From Dioszegia crocea (lineage: Eukaryota; Basidiomycota; Tremellomycetes; Tremellales; Bulleribasidiaceae), in assembly GCA_001600615.1 (NCBI GenBank), contig BCKK01000007.1:588431-652430 (forward strand): a DNA stretch of 64,000 nt. The letters are read 5' to 3'. Below are positions 1 through 12,005 of the stretch, piece by piece. Below the pieces are notes generated by a model. It saw nothing but the letters and a program-made list of their open reading frames with translations, was not told the DNA's origin and did not search any database. The first letter of the stretch is position 1. The number at the start of each line of letters is the position of its first letter. The translations under genes and the position numbers were made by a program.

Positions 1-1312
1 ACCCCGCACCTCATCCGCGCCATGGAATGCGCGCGACACACCGAGAGGAAAGTCGTTGGGATCTTTGGAACGCACTGTCGTGAGGATGGGCACCGGTGAC
101 AGGAGATACGCTGTCCAGTCTGCGCGCAGACTCGATTGGAGTTCGCCCGTTTTCGATCTGTGGATGACTTCGCCTGTCGAACCTAGGCAGAGATACGTGT
201 CGTTGTCGGTCTCGATCGACCAAATATCGCCGCCGAGTGATTTGCATGCGGTAATGACTGGCCACTTCGCGATGTCGGGAGAGAGTAAGCCCCGATTGCC
301 AGCGGCGACGCTCCAAGCTTCGCCACCACCCATGTGAAGGGTGGTGTGGAGCCTGGAGATATAGAAACGAAGAGCGATGGTGAATGATTCTTCGGTACCG
401 TTTAGGACAGGACCGAGCATAATGCGCGAGGAAGGGCGATCCAGTTCCGGTCGGAGCTGTCGAAGTATTTGGGTGCTGAAGTGATGGGAGAGGAAGGTGG
501 CGTTGGACTGACCGTCGAGTCTGTGCGGAACGATCTGAGTTGAAGTCGACGAGGGGCTGACGGGTAGGGAGGTTGTGGCGGGGCGAGTGCGCGTCAGGAC
601 GACGGCTGGCCGGGCCCGCTTAGTAACGGTCGTGGCTGTGGGCTTCTTAAGCTTCGGATTGGCTTTTGCCAACTTGTTCGCCTTCGGCGCGCTTGGCGAA
701 CGCCCGCGTTTCGTCCCGACAGCTTTCCCAGCTGTGGTGAGGCTTGCGTCAGCGACCAGGGATGGTTCAGGTGGAGAGGATCGGTCGACGGGCGTGGGCA
801 GTGAGTTTCGATCAAGCGCTGGGCGTGATGTAGTGGTAGGGTTCTTGGTAGACCCGGGGCGAACCGATTTGCCAGATATGCTGACGATCGACGCGGCAGG
901 TAATCTGTCCACATCATGCTGGTTGACTTTGGGTGCTGAAGGTGGAGAATGGATGGCCGACGGATTGGGAATGGAAGGTGATTGCTGTATGGTATGGGAG
1001 GGGATTTGAGCCGGAGTGGTAGCGGTATGAGGAGCTTGCGCTGATAGAGGTACTGGGACGCGAACAGAGTGTGAAGAATCTTTTTTGAGAGAGGGTGGGG
1101 AGGTCTTGCTGCTGGGTATAGGCGGTAGGGTGGCATCGGTAGGTGAGAGCTTGGCGCTGTCTTGTAGCCTCGCAATCAATTGCGCCTTGTTCAGCTTGGA
1201 ATAGCCAGTGAGGCCGAGCTGAAGTGAGCATGGAGACTGATAATTGGCTCACCTGTTTGCATCTTGCTTTAAGATCTGGGAGCTTGAGTGATTGCAAGGT
1301 GACAGTGTCCAT
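1..1312 (-). CDS. SAP-domain protein, 3' end truncated by window edge
   Basis: Two exons are visible (1312-1253 and 1218-1, joined across a 34-nt intron, 1219-1252). The joined N-terminus (first about 40 residues) reads as a SAP motif: a helix with LQSLKLPDLKARCKQ, a turn with GLTGYSKLNK, and a second helix AQLIARLQD. SAP motifs bind scaffold-attachment or AT-rich DNA and occur in chromatin and RNA-processing proteins. The rest is a long Ser/Pro/Thr-rich linker with a basic patch (KRGRSPSAPKANKLAKANPK), then a more ordered C-terminal part from about residue 250 that I do not recognise. The frame stays open to base 1, so the C-terminus lies outside. The ATG at 1312 is the first in frame with the SAP motif. 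The gene is divergent from TAF2, and a GGAA repeat sits in the shared promoter. Confidence 0.75.
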
Positions 1313-1347
1313 TATACATGCGATGTATGTTGGATCTGGAGGAGAAG

Positions 1348-1445
1348 AAGGAAGGAAGGAAGGAAGGAAGGAAGGAAGGAAGGAAGGAAGGAAGGAAGGA
1401 AGGAAGGAAGGAAGGAAGGAAGGAAGGAAGGAAGGAAGGAAGGAA
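1348..1445. repeat. (GGAA)n microsatellite, about 24 units
   Basis: A near-perfect tetranucleotide tract of about 98 bp lies between the divergent start codons of the SAP gene (1312, minus) and TAF2 (1549, plus). On the SAP-gene strand it is a pure TTCC pyrimidine tract in the 5' leader or promoter. Open frames across it (GRKE or FLPS repeats) are artefacts of the repeat. Confidence 0.95.
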
Positions 1446-1548
1446 TGAGGAGTTAGGCCTCGGCCAACTGATAGGGACAAGCTGACGTAATATTACTGCC
1501 AACCGCTGACATCAATCATACTATAGTCACACCAAACCCATATATGAG

Positions 1549-4500
1549 ATGCTAGGCGGGAGTGAAGCGCTCAACTCGCTCAGAGGCTTCGAGGTGTAAG
1601 CACGCCCTCCCTTGCGCACCCGCTGATGGAAGGCAACATCAACGAGTGATTCTCGACATCGACTTCGACGCAAAGACTATAAATGTGTGCCATCGCTTGC
1701 GGAACAGGCTGATAGTCAGGCGTCTTGCTTTATAACCGCACTTCCTCTCAATCCGGCTCTGCGTACTATCTACCTCAACGCCAGCCCGGACCTCGACGTA
1801 CACAGAGTCTCACTGTCCTCCCCAACCACGACAAATCCCTTCTTCGATACTCCCGCAACATACACCTTATCAGACACCCTTTCCGCTGGTCCTGGACTAG
1901 ACGCTAGAGATCATCCAGCAATCAAACGAAAGGCTTGGGAGGCCCTTGATGAAGCCGACAACGGAGAGCTTGCCATATCGGTGTCTGGCGGCTGGATCAG
2001 ACTGGTAGAAGGGGAAGGTCGTTTGGCGCCATTGGAAATCCGCATTGACTATCTGATTCCCTCGGGAAAAGGAGTTCATTTTGACGATGAGCAGATGCAT
2101 CTGACAGGAGAGGGGCGGACCTGGACACCTTGCGTCGACAGTATATGGTCCCGGTGCACATGGGAGTTAATGTACGTCGTGCCGAATGAGAGGCTAGGTC
2201 GCAGCGTCACCGTTGCCTCCAGTGGGGAGCTCTTGGAACAGGTATGTCTGCACTCTTCGAAGCTGACGACAGGTTGTACATCCTCATACGTCCGCCAAGA
2301 CGATATTCTCCCACCTGCAAACTATCCCTACCACAGTCCGCCACATCGGGTTCGTCGCCACGACAGCGGACTTGCATCAAGTCGATGACCGCATCATCGT
2401 CTTTGGCGAGGAGTCAGACTTAGACTTCTGCTCTCGAGCTATGCTTTACTACACTACTGAATTCGGAACGTATCCTTATCAGGATTTCAAAATCGCTTTC
2501 GTTCACGATCTTCCAGCCGTCGCGGTCTACGCTTGCCTCGTTCTTCTCCCGAGCGAGCTCGCATGCGACCCTTCTGTCATCGAGGCCTCAATCGAGATGC
2601 GCGAGACATTGACACTGGCTCTAGCCAAACAATGGATCGGCATCAATGTCATCCCGCGAGATGTTTCAGACACATGGATAATCAACGGGCTGGCGTTGTA
2701 CATCCGTTCATTATGTCTGCGTAACCTCTTTGGGAATAACGACTATCGATATCGGCTCAAGAAGGACATTGACCGATGTGTCAGGCTGGACCAGGGCGCA
2801 AAATCGCCTATTTGCGTACCCGGGTCCACCAATCTTGACGTCGACTTCATCAATCTTAAATCCCCACTCGTTCTCCATATCCTAGACCGACACTTAGCCA
2901 AAACAGGCACAGCCTTGGGACTTTCGCGCATCATACCACGCATCTTTCTCTCAGCATTGTCGGACGAACTTGGTCACGGCAACTCCCTTTCAACTCCCCA
3001 ATTCTTCCGCATCTGCCGAAAAGTCACCAGTCTAGACTTGACGCAGTTTGCCGATCAATGGGTCTTTGGGAGCCGATGCCCACATTTCAAAATCCATGCC
3101 AACTTCATTCGGAAGAAGTTCCTCGTAGAGATGACGGTCGTACAAGCGAAAGCCATCTTCGAGGGCAGCTTGACGATTCGAATCCACGAAGCGGATGGCG
3201 CACCGTTCGAACACATTGTAGACGTGAAACAGCCATCCAAAACTTTCAACCTTCCCTTCAACACAAAGTACAAACGTACAAGAAGGTCCGGCAAAGTCGC
3301 GGCGCGCTTTCAGCATTTGCAGGAACAGCTTGAGGCGGATGAAGGAGAGGTGCCGGTGGGCGCGGAGACGTTCGCGTATCCGCCATGGGAAGATGACGAA
3401 GTGAGGCAAGATTGGAGGGTCGGAGAATGGTCGGAGGACCAGGCGGGTACTATGGTGGGAGAAGGAGGAGGATACGAGTGGATCAGGATCGATCCAGAGT
3501 GCGAGTGGCTTGCGTGGTTTGAATTCCCCGAAAGGCCCTGGTACTGGGTCTCGCAGCTGCAGGGTGATCGCGACGTCGCGGCTCAGGTGCAGGTGAGTCG
3601 GCGTACTACCAAGCTGACGATAGTCTGTGCAAAACTTGACCAATCATCTCTCGCCTGTAGTGGCCAGCGAGCTCGCAAAAGTGGTTCTTGTTCGAAATTA
3701 TTACTATCGAGTCAGGATGGAGGCCGCCCGGGCATTGGTCTCAGTGAGTGCAGTCTCGGATGAGCTCATTCAGTTCAATTGTGCCGAGGCAGATCACATG
3801 GGCTCCTTCCTTCTACTCAAGCTTTACAAACATTTCCAGCAGGAGCGCAACGAGTTCACCGACATGCCGGAGTACTTTGTGTTGAACGCTATCTTCTGCG
3901 CACTGGGAGATCTGAAGACCATACCCGCGAAAATGACTTTGATCGAGGCGTTGCAATCGAATGATAACTCGAGAAACCCTTTCGATGACTCATATCGCCT
4001 TGCGACAATCGTCGGGGCCCTTGGCAATTGCTCTGGTGATCACCTTCGACGGGAAACCAATGACATTGTCGATCGGCTGTTGACAATGGATCGTTTAGTG
4101 CCGAGTTATCGGAACATAGTTACACAATCTGGGTTGTTGGTGAGTTGAAAACTGACGAAGCTGACTGTAGACTTTGATGAAAGCCATTCTAGGTGGACAG
4201 AGACTGAACGATCCCCGACCGTTCTTATCGTACACCAGAGAAGGATCGATCCTTGCGGTGCGCGAGCTCGCTCTCGACTGCTTGCTGATGTGCCGACCCC
4301 CGGGACGCAGCCAGGACATCACCGACTTTGTCCTCCAGATCATCCAGCTGGACGCGTACCCCAGCATGCGGCGTCACGCCGCGTATGCTTTATCGGAAGC
4401 GATTCTCGTCTCGCTGTCATTGGGCGAGATCTTGATTGAATCCGGCGAACTTGACGAACCGGCCATCGTTAAGCTGCTACGGCGTGAGCTCTCCAGGAGG

Positions 4501-6307
4501 GCAGGGTTGAAGGAAGGCATCGACAGCACTTTAGCGTGAGTATGGAATAAGACTGAAGCTGATTTCAGTGCTTGCTATTCACGATTCGATGATCTCACCC
4601 GCATAGCAGTCATCAAGGTCGCCGAAATCGTCTGCAAGGGCCAGACTGAGGTGTCGACACCACATAACGCCGTCGAAACGCCCAAAATCCGGCTCAGTTT
4701 GACTACCGACTATTTCCCCCCGATGACCCCGAAGATCACGCTGAAGAAGGTGCCCACTGCACAGAAACAGGGCCTGGCAGATGCAGATCTGCTTGCGATT
4801 AGTAACGCCTTGAAGAAATTAGTAGGTCCATCTGAGACACCCACTGACAGCAGAAATCACACAAGAGCAGCTACTATTTCCTGTATCCTGTGGATCCTAT
4901 TCGTGACAACGTCCCTGAGTGAGTGTAATTGAGAACAAGCTGACGATAGCTATCCCCGGATTGTGAAGTCACCCATGGACCTGTCTACTATTGGAGCCAA
5001 ACTCGATAACGGTGTTTACCGGTCTCGAGACGAATTCGTGCAGGACATTCGGCTCATCATTGCCAATTGTCTACTCTACAATCAAGCGGACTCACCAATA
5101 GCAAGCGCGGCGAAAGCCTTTGAAGCTTACTTTGATACCCGTGAGTGTTTGGCCTGCCATTGCTGATTTTAGTATGGGCCAAGACGGAAACCACGCTGTC
5201 ATTTGCGCCGAGAGTCAATGAACAACCGGAACCTACGCCAACAATCAAGCTGAAAGCACCGATGGCTCCGCCGACGGCACCGCCCATGGCACCGCCTCCC
5301 GTACCAGCACCGAGAAAAGCGGTCGACAAACGAAAGAGCGCAGTCGATGACTTCTTGGGCGCGGAATTAGACGCTATCGAGGGGCATACGCCGGTCGAAC
5401 CGAAGAAGCCGAAGGTGACATTATCTGTGCCCAGAGCCACTCCGCAAACTACTCCGAAACCTCCTCCACAACTCAAAGTGGCGCCGGCCAAACCGGTCGT
5501 TGAGTTCAAACAGCGTCGAGCAAAGGCGTTACTCGCACTCTTGAAACAGGATCCGAATGCGTATATTGTAAGTCAGGTCTTGATAGAGCTGACTCAGTTC
5601 CTCCAACCGGTGAACCCAATAGCTGATCACTGTCCAACGTGAGTTTGACGATAACGCGTCTGATTGCAGCTATCTCGACGAGATAACACACCCTATGGAT
5701 CTCGGCACAATAACACAGAAGATCGACAGCAAGAAGTACACAAACATGGGAGAACTAGCCCGTGATATAGAGCTTGTGTTTGCAAAGTGAGTCTGGGACG
5801 AACCCGCTAATCCAAGCTGTCGAGCCTTCAATAGGGAAGGACCCATCGTGGATCTGGCCGACAACCTGGAAGCCGTCTATCGGAAAGAATGGCCCAAAAT
5901 TCTCTCGCCCAAACTCACCTTTGATGAGAAGAAGGCCTTGGCGGCTTTAATAGCCAGAGGATTCAAGGAGAAGTCGAGCTTTTTCTTCCGCGAGCCAGGT
6001 AACGTAGGTCTTTGACTTTGCTGACTTCTAGTCGACCCGGTCAAGCATAACATCCCGGAATACTTCGAAATGTGAGTGATCACGGTAACAAGCTGACGTT
6101 AGCATCCCACAGGAAGATGCCCGAGATCTATCTTTGATCAAACGAAAATTGAACGACGGTTCCTATAGTACCGCACGGCAGGTGGATGACGCTGTCAACC
6201 TCATGTTGGAGAATGCTCGAATGTTCAATGAACACGGGCCGGTGGTAATACAAGCAAATGAGTTTGGGAGCTGGTGGAACTCGCAGCGGTCCAAGATGGA
6301 TCTGTAA
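1549..6307 (+). CDS. TAF2: TFIID subunit TAF2 with C-terminal bromodomain array
   Basis: Sixteen exons give 1420 aa: 1549-1595, 1633-1684, 1720-2241, 2273-3592, 3624-3743, 3774-4139, 4171-4535, 4569-4821, 4854-4918, 4950-5140, 5173-5567, 5598-5638, 5670-5786, 5835-5998, 6032-6071, 6103-6307. Nearly all introns are 30-37 nt. The N-terminus (GFEVQHQRVILDIDF) and the aminopeptidase-like core (TIPTTVRHIGF; DVSDTWIINGLALYI, with no zinc HExxH) are typical of TAF2, the TFIID subunit that contacts initiator DNA; a HEAT-like region (ALVS..NCAEADHMG) follows. After about residue 1015 come three bromodomain-like units. BD1 (about 1017-1100) has PMDLSTI and LLYN with the acetyl-lysine Asn. BD2 (about 1220-1320) has PMDLGTI but lacks that Asn. 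BD3 (about 1325-1420) has MFN and ends the protein. I chose the start because only the spliced ATG at 1549 restores the GFEVQHQRV motif. Confidence 0.9.
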
Positions 6308-6698
6308 GATATGCATGCATTCCTGCATGTCATTTCCGTTGCAGAGACGCAGAGGGACAAGGTCAGGCTTCAAGCCAGGGGGCATGGTGATCATGCATGA
6401 GCCGACCCAGTGGACTCAGATATCCTATGTTTCCAAAATCGCCTGACACTGGTGTCTTTGGCTTGTGCTCCCCTTTTCACGCCTCGGTGGCTTATTATGC
6501 CTATGTATCGGGATGGTTGGCGGATGGTCCTGCAGCTGGGCATGTTCTACCTGGATTGTGTGATACATAAAGCCACGTCAGTTGTTGTAGAGTAGAGTAA
6601 TTCCGCCACCAACTGGACTTTCCTTATTGGCCGATCGCCATCCACATCATATCATATCCACTTCCCCTCCTTACCCTACCTTGTATACATCTATCATC

Positions 6699-7668
<970 letters not shown>

Positions 7669-8679
7669 AGGAAGTTTACTTTGTATTTCTGCAGCGACGT
7701 CGATATGTCAAGGTGTACAAACTCATCGCGCCAATCAACTTACCCGAACTTATCCGCTGTTCAACTAATTCTAAAGATCTCTCCGTCTCGATATATATTC
7801 GCCGGGGGGTTGAAGCCGATCTTGCTTACGAACAGGCGGACGGGACGCTGGTCTTATCAGTGAATGGGATGGTTGGTATCAACGCGGTGTGTTCTCAGGC
7901 TGATATACTCGTACCCGGCTCTCCTGCAAGTGTCACCGCTGAGTTGTCCAACTAAGCCAACCATCACCATCATTAACAAGCTCAAGGTGACTGAGCCTAA
8001 GACCTTGCGACAGACAGCGGAAGAGGTATACCTATCCGGCGAACCCCGATATACGCCAACGATGATCGTCACATGCACAGGCTAGGTGTGACTGGACCGA
8101 CTTGGGAAGAAGCAAGTCCTCGATATCGCTGCGCGAGGCCTCTAGGATACTTAGTTGGAAACTTGTTTGACAACCTACGGCACACAGGGAACAGATCACC
8201 CATGGGCTTGAAATGGACAGGGATGCGGAGCCATTTTTGTCATCGACCCCATGGCAGGCGGGTGATAGATCAGGAATCCTTGACGGACAAGCGAAAGAAT
8301 TGCATTAAACTTGAGCTTGCGCTTCGAGTGCAAATCAGCGATTTGAATCGAATGCTCGGTTCAAGCTTTTACGATCAGAATAGCAGGGCCTCTGAATGAG
8401 CACGCTAATCCAATGCTTTGCCTACCCTCTAGATGCGAACACTCGCGCCCACAAGTACTTTGATGTTCGCCCAGCAGGAGGACCCACTCACGTGATCTCC
8501 GGAGATCCGGATCCGGTTCGGCCGGCGTGACGACGGCCCGGTCGGCCCGAAATTCCGCCGAGCTGTCCAGTGCTATAAGACATTTTTGGGATCGCGTCTA
8601 TATCTAACTTATCCGCTACCACCTCATCTAGTATCTCTGCTCCTCCTTCATCCCCACCGGTCAACAACATCTATACACC
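7669..8679 (+). other. 1-kb gap with an unexplained open stretch
   Basis: No recognisable gene. On the plus strand an open frame starts inside the last NDUFS7 exon in another frame and runs to 7955 (roughly NLPELIRCSTNSKDLSV and LVLSVNGMVGINAVC). One base further along, the next frame is open to 8085 (KPTITIINKLKVTEP). The pieces look more protein-like than random, but I find no start, splice sites or family. The right part (8560-8679) should hold the promoter and leader of the downstream aldolase. Confidence 0.4.
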
Positions 8680-9840
8680 ATGGCTACCAACGGTCACACC
8701 AGAGTCTTCCGCGCCGGCGTATGGGCACCCATCCCCACCTTCATGGACGCCAATGAAGAAATCGGTGAGCAAAGGTCACGGGCTGAGCTGATATAAGACT
8801 ACGAGACATTCAAGTCGCATGTTGTCCGCCTGGCCAAGGTCGGTATGGCACCGGTCGTCTGTGGATCCATGGGCGAGGCCCACCACCTCACACACGACGA
8901 GCGAATCTCGCTGTTCAAGGCAGCGAGGTCAGCTCTGAATGAGGCAGGCCTGAACGACACCGTGTTGATTGTTGGAACGTGAGTCAGTGTGAGATCGAGC
9001 TGACAGCCAGTGGCGGAAATTCTACTCGAGCCACTATTGCTCTGTGCAAAGACGCCGCTGCGTACGGTGACATCGCCATCGTTATTCCTCCGTGAGTCCA
9101 GCGTATATGCAGCACGAATCCCACAGCGTGTCACTGATCGTCAGGGGGTACTTCTCTGGTGCTATGAGCAAGGCAGCGCTGAAGACATTCTTCCACGACG
9201 TCGCAGCTGCCAGCCCTTTGCCTGTCCTGATCTACAACTACCCTGGAGCCGCCGGCGGCATCGACATGGACTCGGATCTGATCAATGAGATCGCTCAGGA
9301 TGCCAACATCTCCGGTTGCAAATTGACTTGCGGGGGTGAGTTCTTTTTTGTCAAAACCATGCTACTCGTGCTGACATCACAGCCGTGGGTAAACTCGGTC
9401 GCATCAGCGGTTTCACCGCCACCTCCGCCTTTGACAAGTATCCCCGCGCATCGAGCGCAGCCCCCGACTTCCTCACGCTCGGTGGATTCGCCGACTTCCT
9501 AGCCCCTACCATCATCGGAGGTCGTGCCCACGGAGCCATCATGGGTCTTGGCAACATCTATCCTCGCGCTCTTGCCAAGATATTCGAGCTCTCCGTGTCG
9601 GGCCGGACGAACCCCACCGATCTGGCTAAGGCTCTTGAACTCCAGGATCTGGCATCAGCTGCCGACCAGGCGTTCGCTCGTGCCGGAATTGCTGGGACCA
9701 AGTGGTACCTTCAAAAGCACAGCGGGTACCCTTCCCGCCGTGTGCGCCGTCCCCTGCTTGACTTCACGGACGAGCAGGGCGCGGCACTGGAGAAGGAGGA
9801 CGCTGTGGTCAACTTCATGAGGGTGGAGAAGGCGCTTTAG
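8680..9840 (+). CDS. DapA-family class I aldolase (4-hydroxy-2-oxoglutarate / deoxy-sugar-acid aldolase-like)
   Basis: Five exons give 331 aa: 8680-8764, 8798-8978, 9011-9091, 9145-9335, 9383-9840. The fold signatures of the dihydrodipicolinate-synthase / N-acetylneuraminate-lyase family are in order: VWAPIPTF at the N-terminus, VCGSMGEAHHLTHDER (the phosphate/carboxylate GxxGE loop), LIYNYPG with the catalytic Tyr, and GCKLTCG with the Schiff-base Lys at about residue 175. Such enzymes cleave or form C-C bonds with pyruvate. In fungi the family includes HOGA-type aldolases (hydroxyproline catabolism) and the deoxy-hexulosonate aldolase of galacturonate catabolism. The sequence alone does not decide between them. 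No clear mitochondrial presequence is seen. Fungi make lysine by the aminoadipate route, so a biosynthetic DapA role is unlikely. Confidence 0.88.
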
Positions 9841-9916
9841 TTGTGTTTTGATCATGTATATGTTACAATTTACATACACCAGCGCGTTTTCTTTAATCGG
9901 AATATGTGAATATCTG

Positions 9917-11034
9917 TCATCCTCGTATCTTGTATGATCCATAATCCTTGTCGGGATCGTATACCTCCCATCGAGAAGCGGGGAAGATCTACATCAGCGG
10001 GTTCAGGATTGCCACTTACATGTTTGAATCGATTATACCAAGACCGCTCGACGACTTTGCCAGCATGAGACTGGTTTCAGCTCCGCCGACGTAAAGACTC
10101 ACCTCATCCTTCTCCACAGCTACGTCCTGGACCAGTCTGACATCGTCATGTACATCGAAGTTGAACAAAGGTCCGGACTTGCCACGAGCAGCGTTAACGA
10201 TGAAGTCGTAAAAGGTGTAGTGCTGGAATCAGCAACGTCTCTCTCGTGACTCACATGTGGTATGATTAGGTCCTCCTTGATATACATCAGATTATCGATA
10301 CTAGTCCCACGAAGCTCGGGGAATTGCGCTCGGCATTTGCTTAAGAAAGCGGCAATATCGTCCCCCTTTCTACACTCGACCGCTTTCCTGTGGCCGCTTC
10401 CATCCCAGAAAGAGTAGACGATCTCGACCGTCTCGTCCTTTATTCGCTCCTGCTCTGCAATCCACTGCTTTCGTAGGTCCTCCCTGTGAAGTCGTTCTTC
10501 TTCTTCTCGATATCGATCCGGCAGGAAGGATGTATCAACATTTGGGTTCTTATTCAGTCGCTTTTTGGGCTCTTCGTCGTTTTCGTCTTCGAATGACAAT
10601 TTGACATCGCGTTTCTTGCCCTTCTTTGCTGCTCGAGATAGGGATTTCCTGAAATCAGCCGAGCTCCAAGTGGGACATACTGCTCCGCCTTGGTCTTGGC
10701 GGCTATCTGCCTCGCCTCTTCTTCGAGTATATCTTTGGTCCGTTGGAAATCGGAGAGGGTAACAAGACCGACAGTTGAGCGTTTCAGTCTATCATCGATG
10801 TTCTCCACGACGCCAACAAAGCGGTCGGCTGTGTGATCTTTTTCTGAATCCTGGAATGAGCTTTGATGATTGCTCAATCTACCTTCAGAATAGCTTCTTT
10901 CTGCCTTTGGTGTTCAGCCTGTTGGCTTGACGCGTTAGCGAATTCGACCTTGATCGTGAGATACGCACTGCCTCTCGTTCTCTTTGCTTTGCTAGGACGA
11001 TGTGTCTAGCGGGACCGTCCGGAAGCTCGCTCAT
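9917..11034 (-). CDS. FAM50/XAP5: XAP5/FAM50 family nuclear protein (spliceosome-associated)
   Basis: Seven exons give 302 aa: 11034-10969, 10918-10883, 10850-10681, 10648-10255, 10222-10103, 10070-10020, 9988-9917. The C-terminal half is the XAP5 domain: [56 protein letters not shown], then [20 protein letters not shown] and [20 protein letters not shown]. The N-terminal half is charged and probably helical, with the usual [22 protein letters not shown] motif. FAM50A is a component of late (C-complex) spliceosomes. The gene is divergent from the p24 gene with only 137 bp between start codons. All six introns are 31-50 nt. Confidence 0.93.
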
Positions 11035-11171
11035 GGTGTGTGGTATGATTGATGCTGTGAAGAGCAGACGTGACGAGAATACACAAGTGTCACGCGTTGT
11101 CACAAAATCATACGTGTCACATACCGCGTTCTCTATCATCCCTCCATCTATATCAAGAGCCAGCTACAGCC
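11035..11171. promoter_or_regulatory. 137-bp shared divergent promoter (XAP5 / p24)
   Basis: The start codons at 11034 (minus) and 11172 (plus) leave 137 bp for both 5' leaders and promoters. Nothing sequence-specific beyond this compactness was identified. Confidence 0.6.
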
Positions 11172-11973
11172 ATGCTACGCTCAACGCTCACAACTCTTCT
11201 CCTCATCGCCGCTCCATATGTCCAGGCTACAGCCCTGACTGCGATGCTGGCCGGGAACGAAAAATCCTGCTATTATGCTGACGTGGACGGCGTAGGGGAG
11301 AAAGTCGGTACGTGATGAGTAGGCCACTGGGGAACACAACTGAGTGCAGGCTTCTACTTTGCTGTGCAATCAGGAGGGACATTCGACATCGATTATACAG
11401 TCATGGACCCTGATGATCGGGTGCTTCTCACCGGCAAAAATGAGCGGCAGGGAGATTACATCTTTACCGCCAACAAGGTGACTTAGCGTCCTTCCATCCC
11501 TGCCACGGTACAGACAGGCTGACCCGCGCAGATAGGAGAGTACTCGTTCTGCTTCGAGAATGACGCCTCGACAGCGGACAAGCTTTTAGATTTCGACATC
11601 ATGGTGGAGTCTGAACCCCGTCGGCAGCTCTCAGCACAACAGCCTGCGTTGAAGGAACATACCTCATCGCTTGAGGAAAGCACGTACAAACTCAGCGGAC
11701 TATTGAGCAGTGTGATCAGGACTCAGAAATAGTAAGCCTTGACTCTGGCCCAAAGCTAATGGCAGCTTCCACACCCGGCATCACAGAAATTACTCTACAG
11801 TTCTCTCCACCCAAAGTCGGATATTCTGGTTCACCGTTGTCGAGTCCCTCATGATCATAGCGATGTCTCTGTAAGTCGTCTCTTCCTTCAATACGCATGA
11901 GCTGACGTATAGGATACAGATATGGGTTCTCAAGACATTCTTCTCGCGAGGTGGAAAACGGTATAGCGCGTAG
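11172..11973 (+). CDS. p24 (EMP24/GP25L/Erp) family cargo receptor
   Basis: Five exons give 209 aa: 11172-11307, 11350-11477, 11532-11731, 11766-11870, 11913-11973. The layout is the standard p24 one: a signal peptide (LRSTLTTLLLIAAPYVQATA), a GOLD domain with the paired cysteines (SCYYADVDGVGEKV and EYSFCFEND), a coiled-coil stretch (LSAQQPALKEHTSSLEE), and a single C-terminal helix beginning FWFTVVESLMIIAMSLIQIW. The short cytosolic tail (LKTFFSRGGKRYSA) has an FF pair for COPII and basic residues for COPI. p24 proteins cycle between ER and Golgi and select cargo. Length is typical. Which subfamily (alpha, beta, gamma or delta) is not decided. Confidence 0.92.
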
Positions 11974-12005
11974 TCAGGCTTGTAGATTTCTATCAAATTG
12001 CCATA

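Noticed and set aside
1224..1502. Open frames of GRKE and FLPS repeats on both strands
   Set aside because: They are translations of the GGAA microsatellite; the flanking codons belong to promoter sequence and to the SAP gene's first exon.
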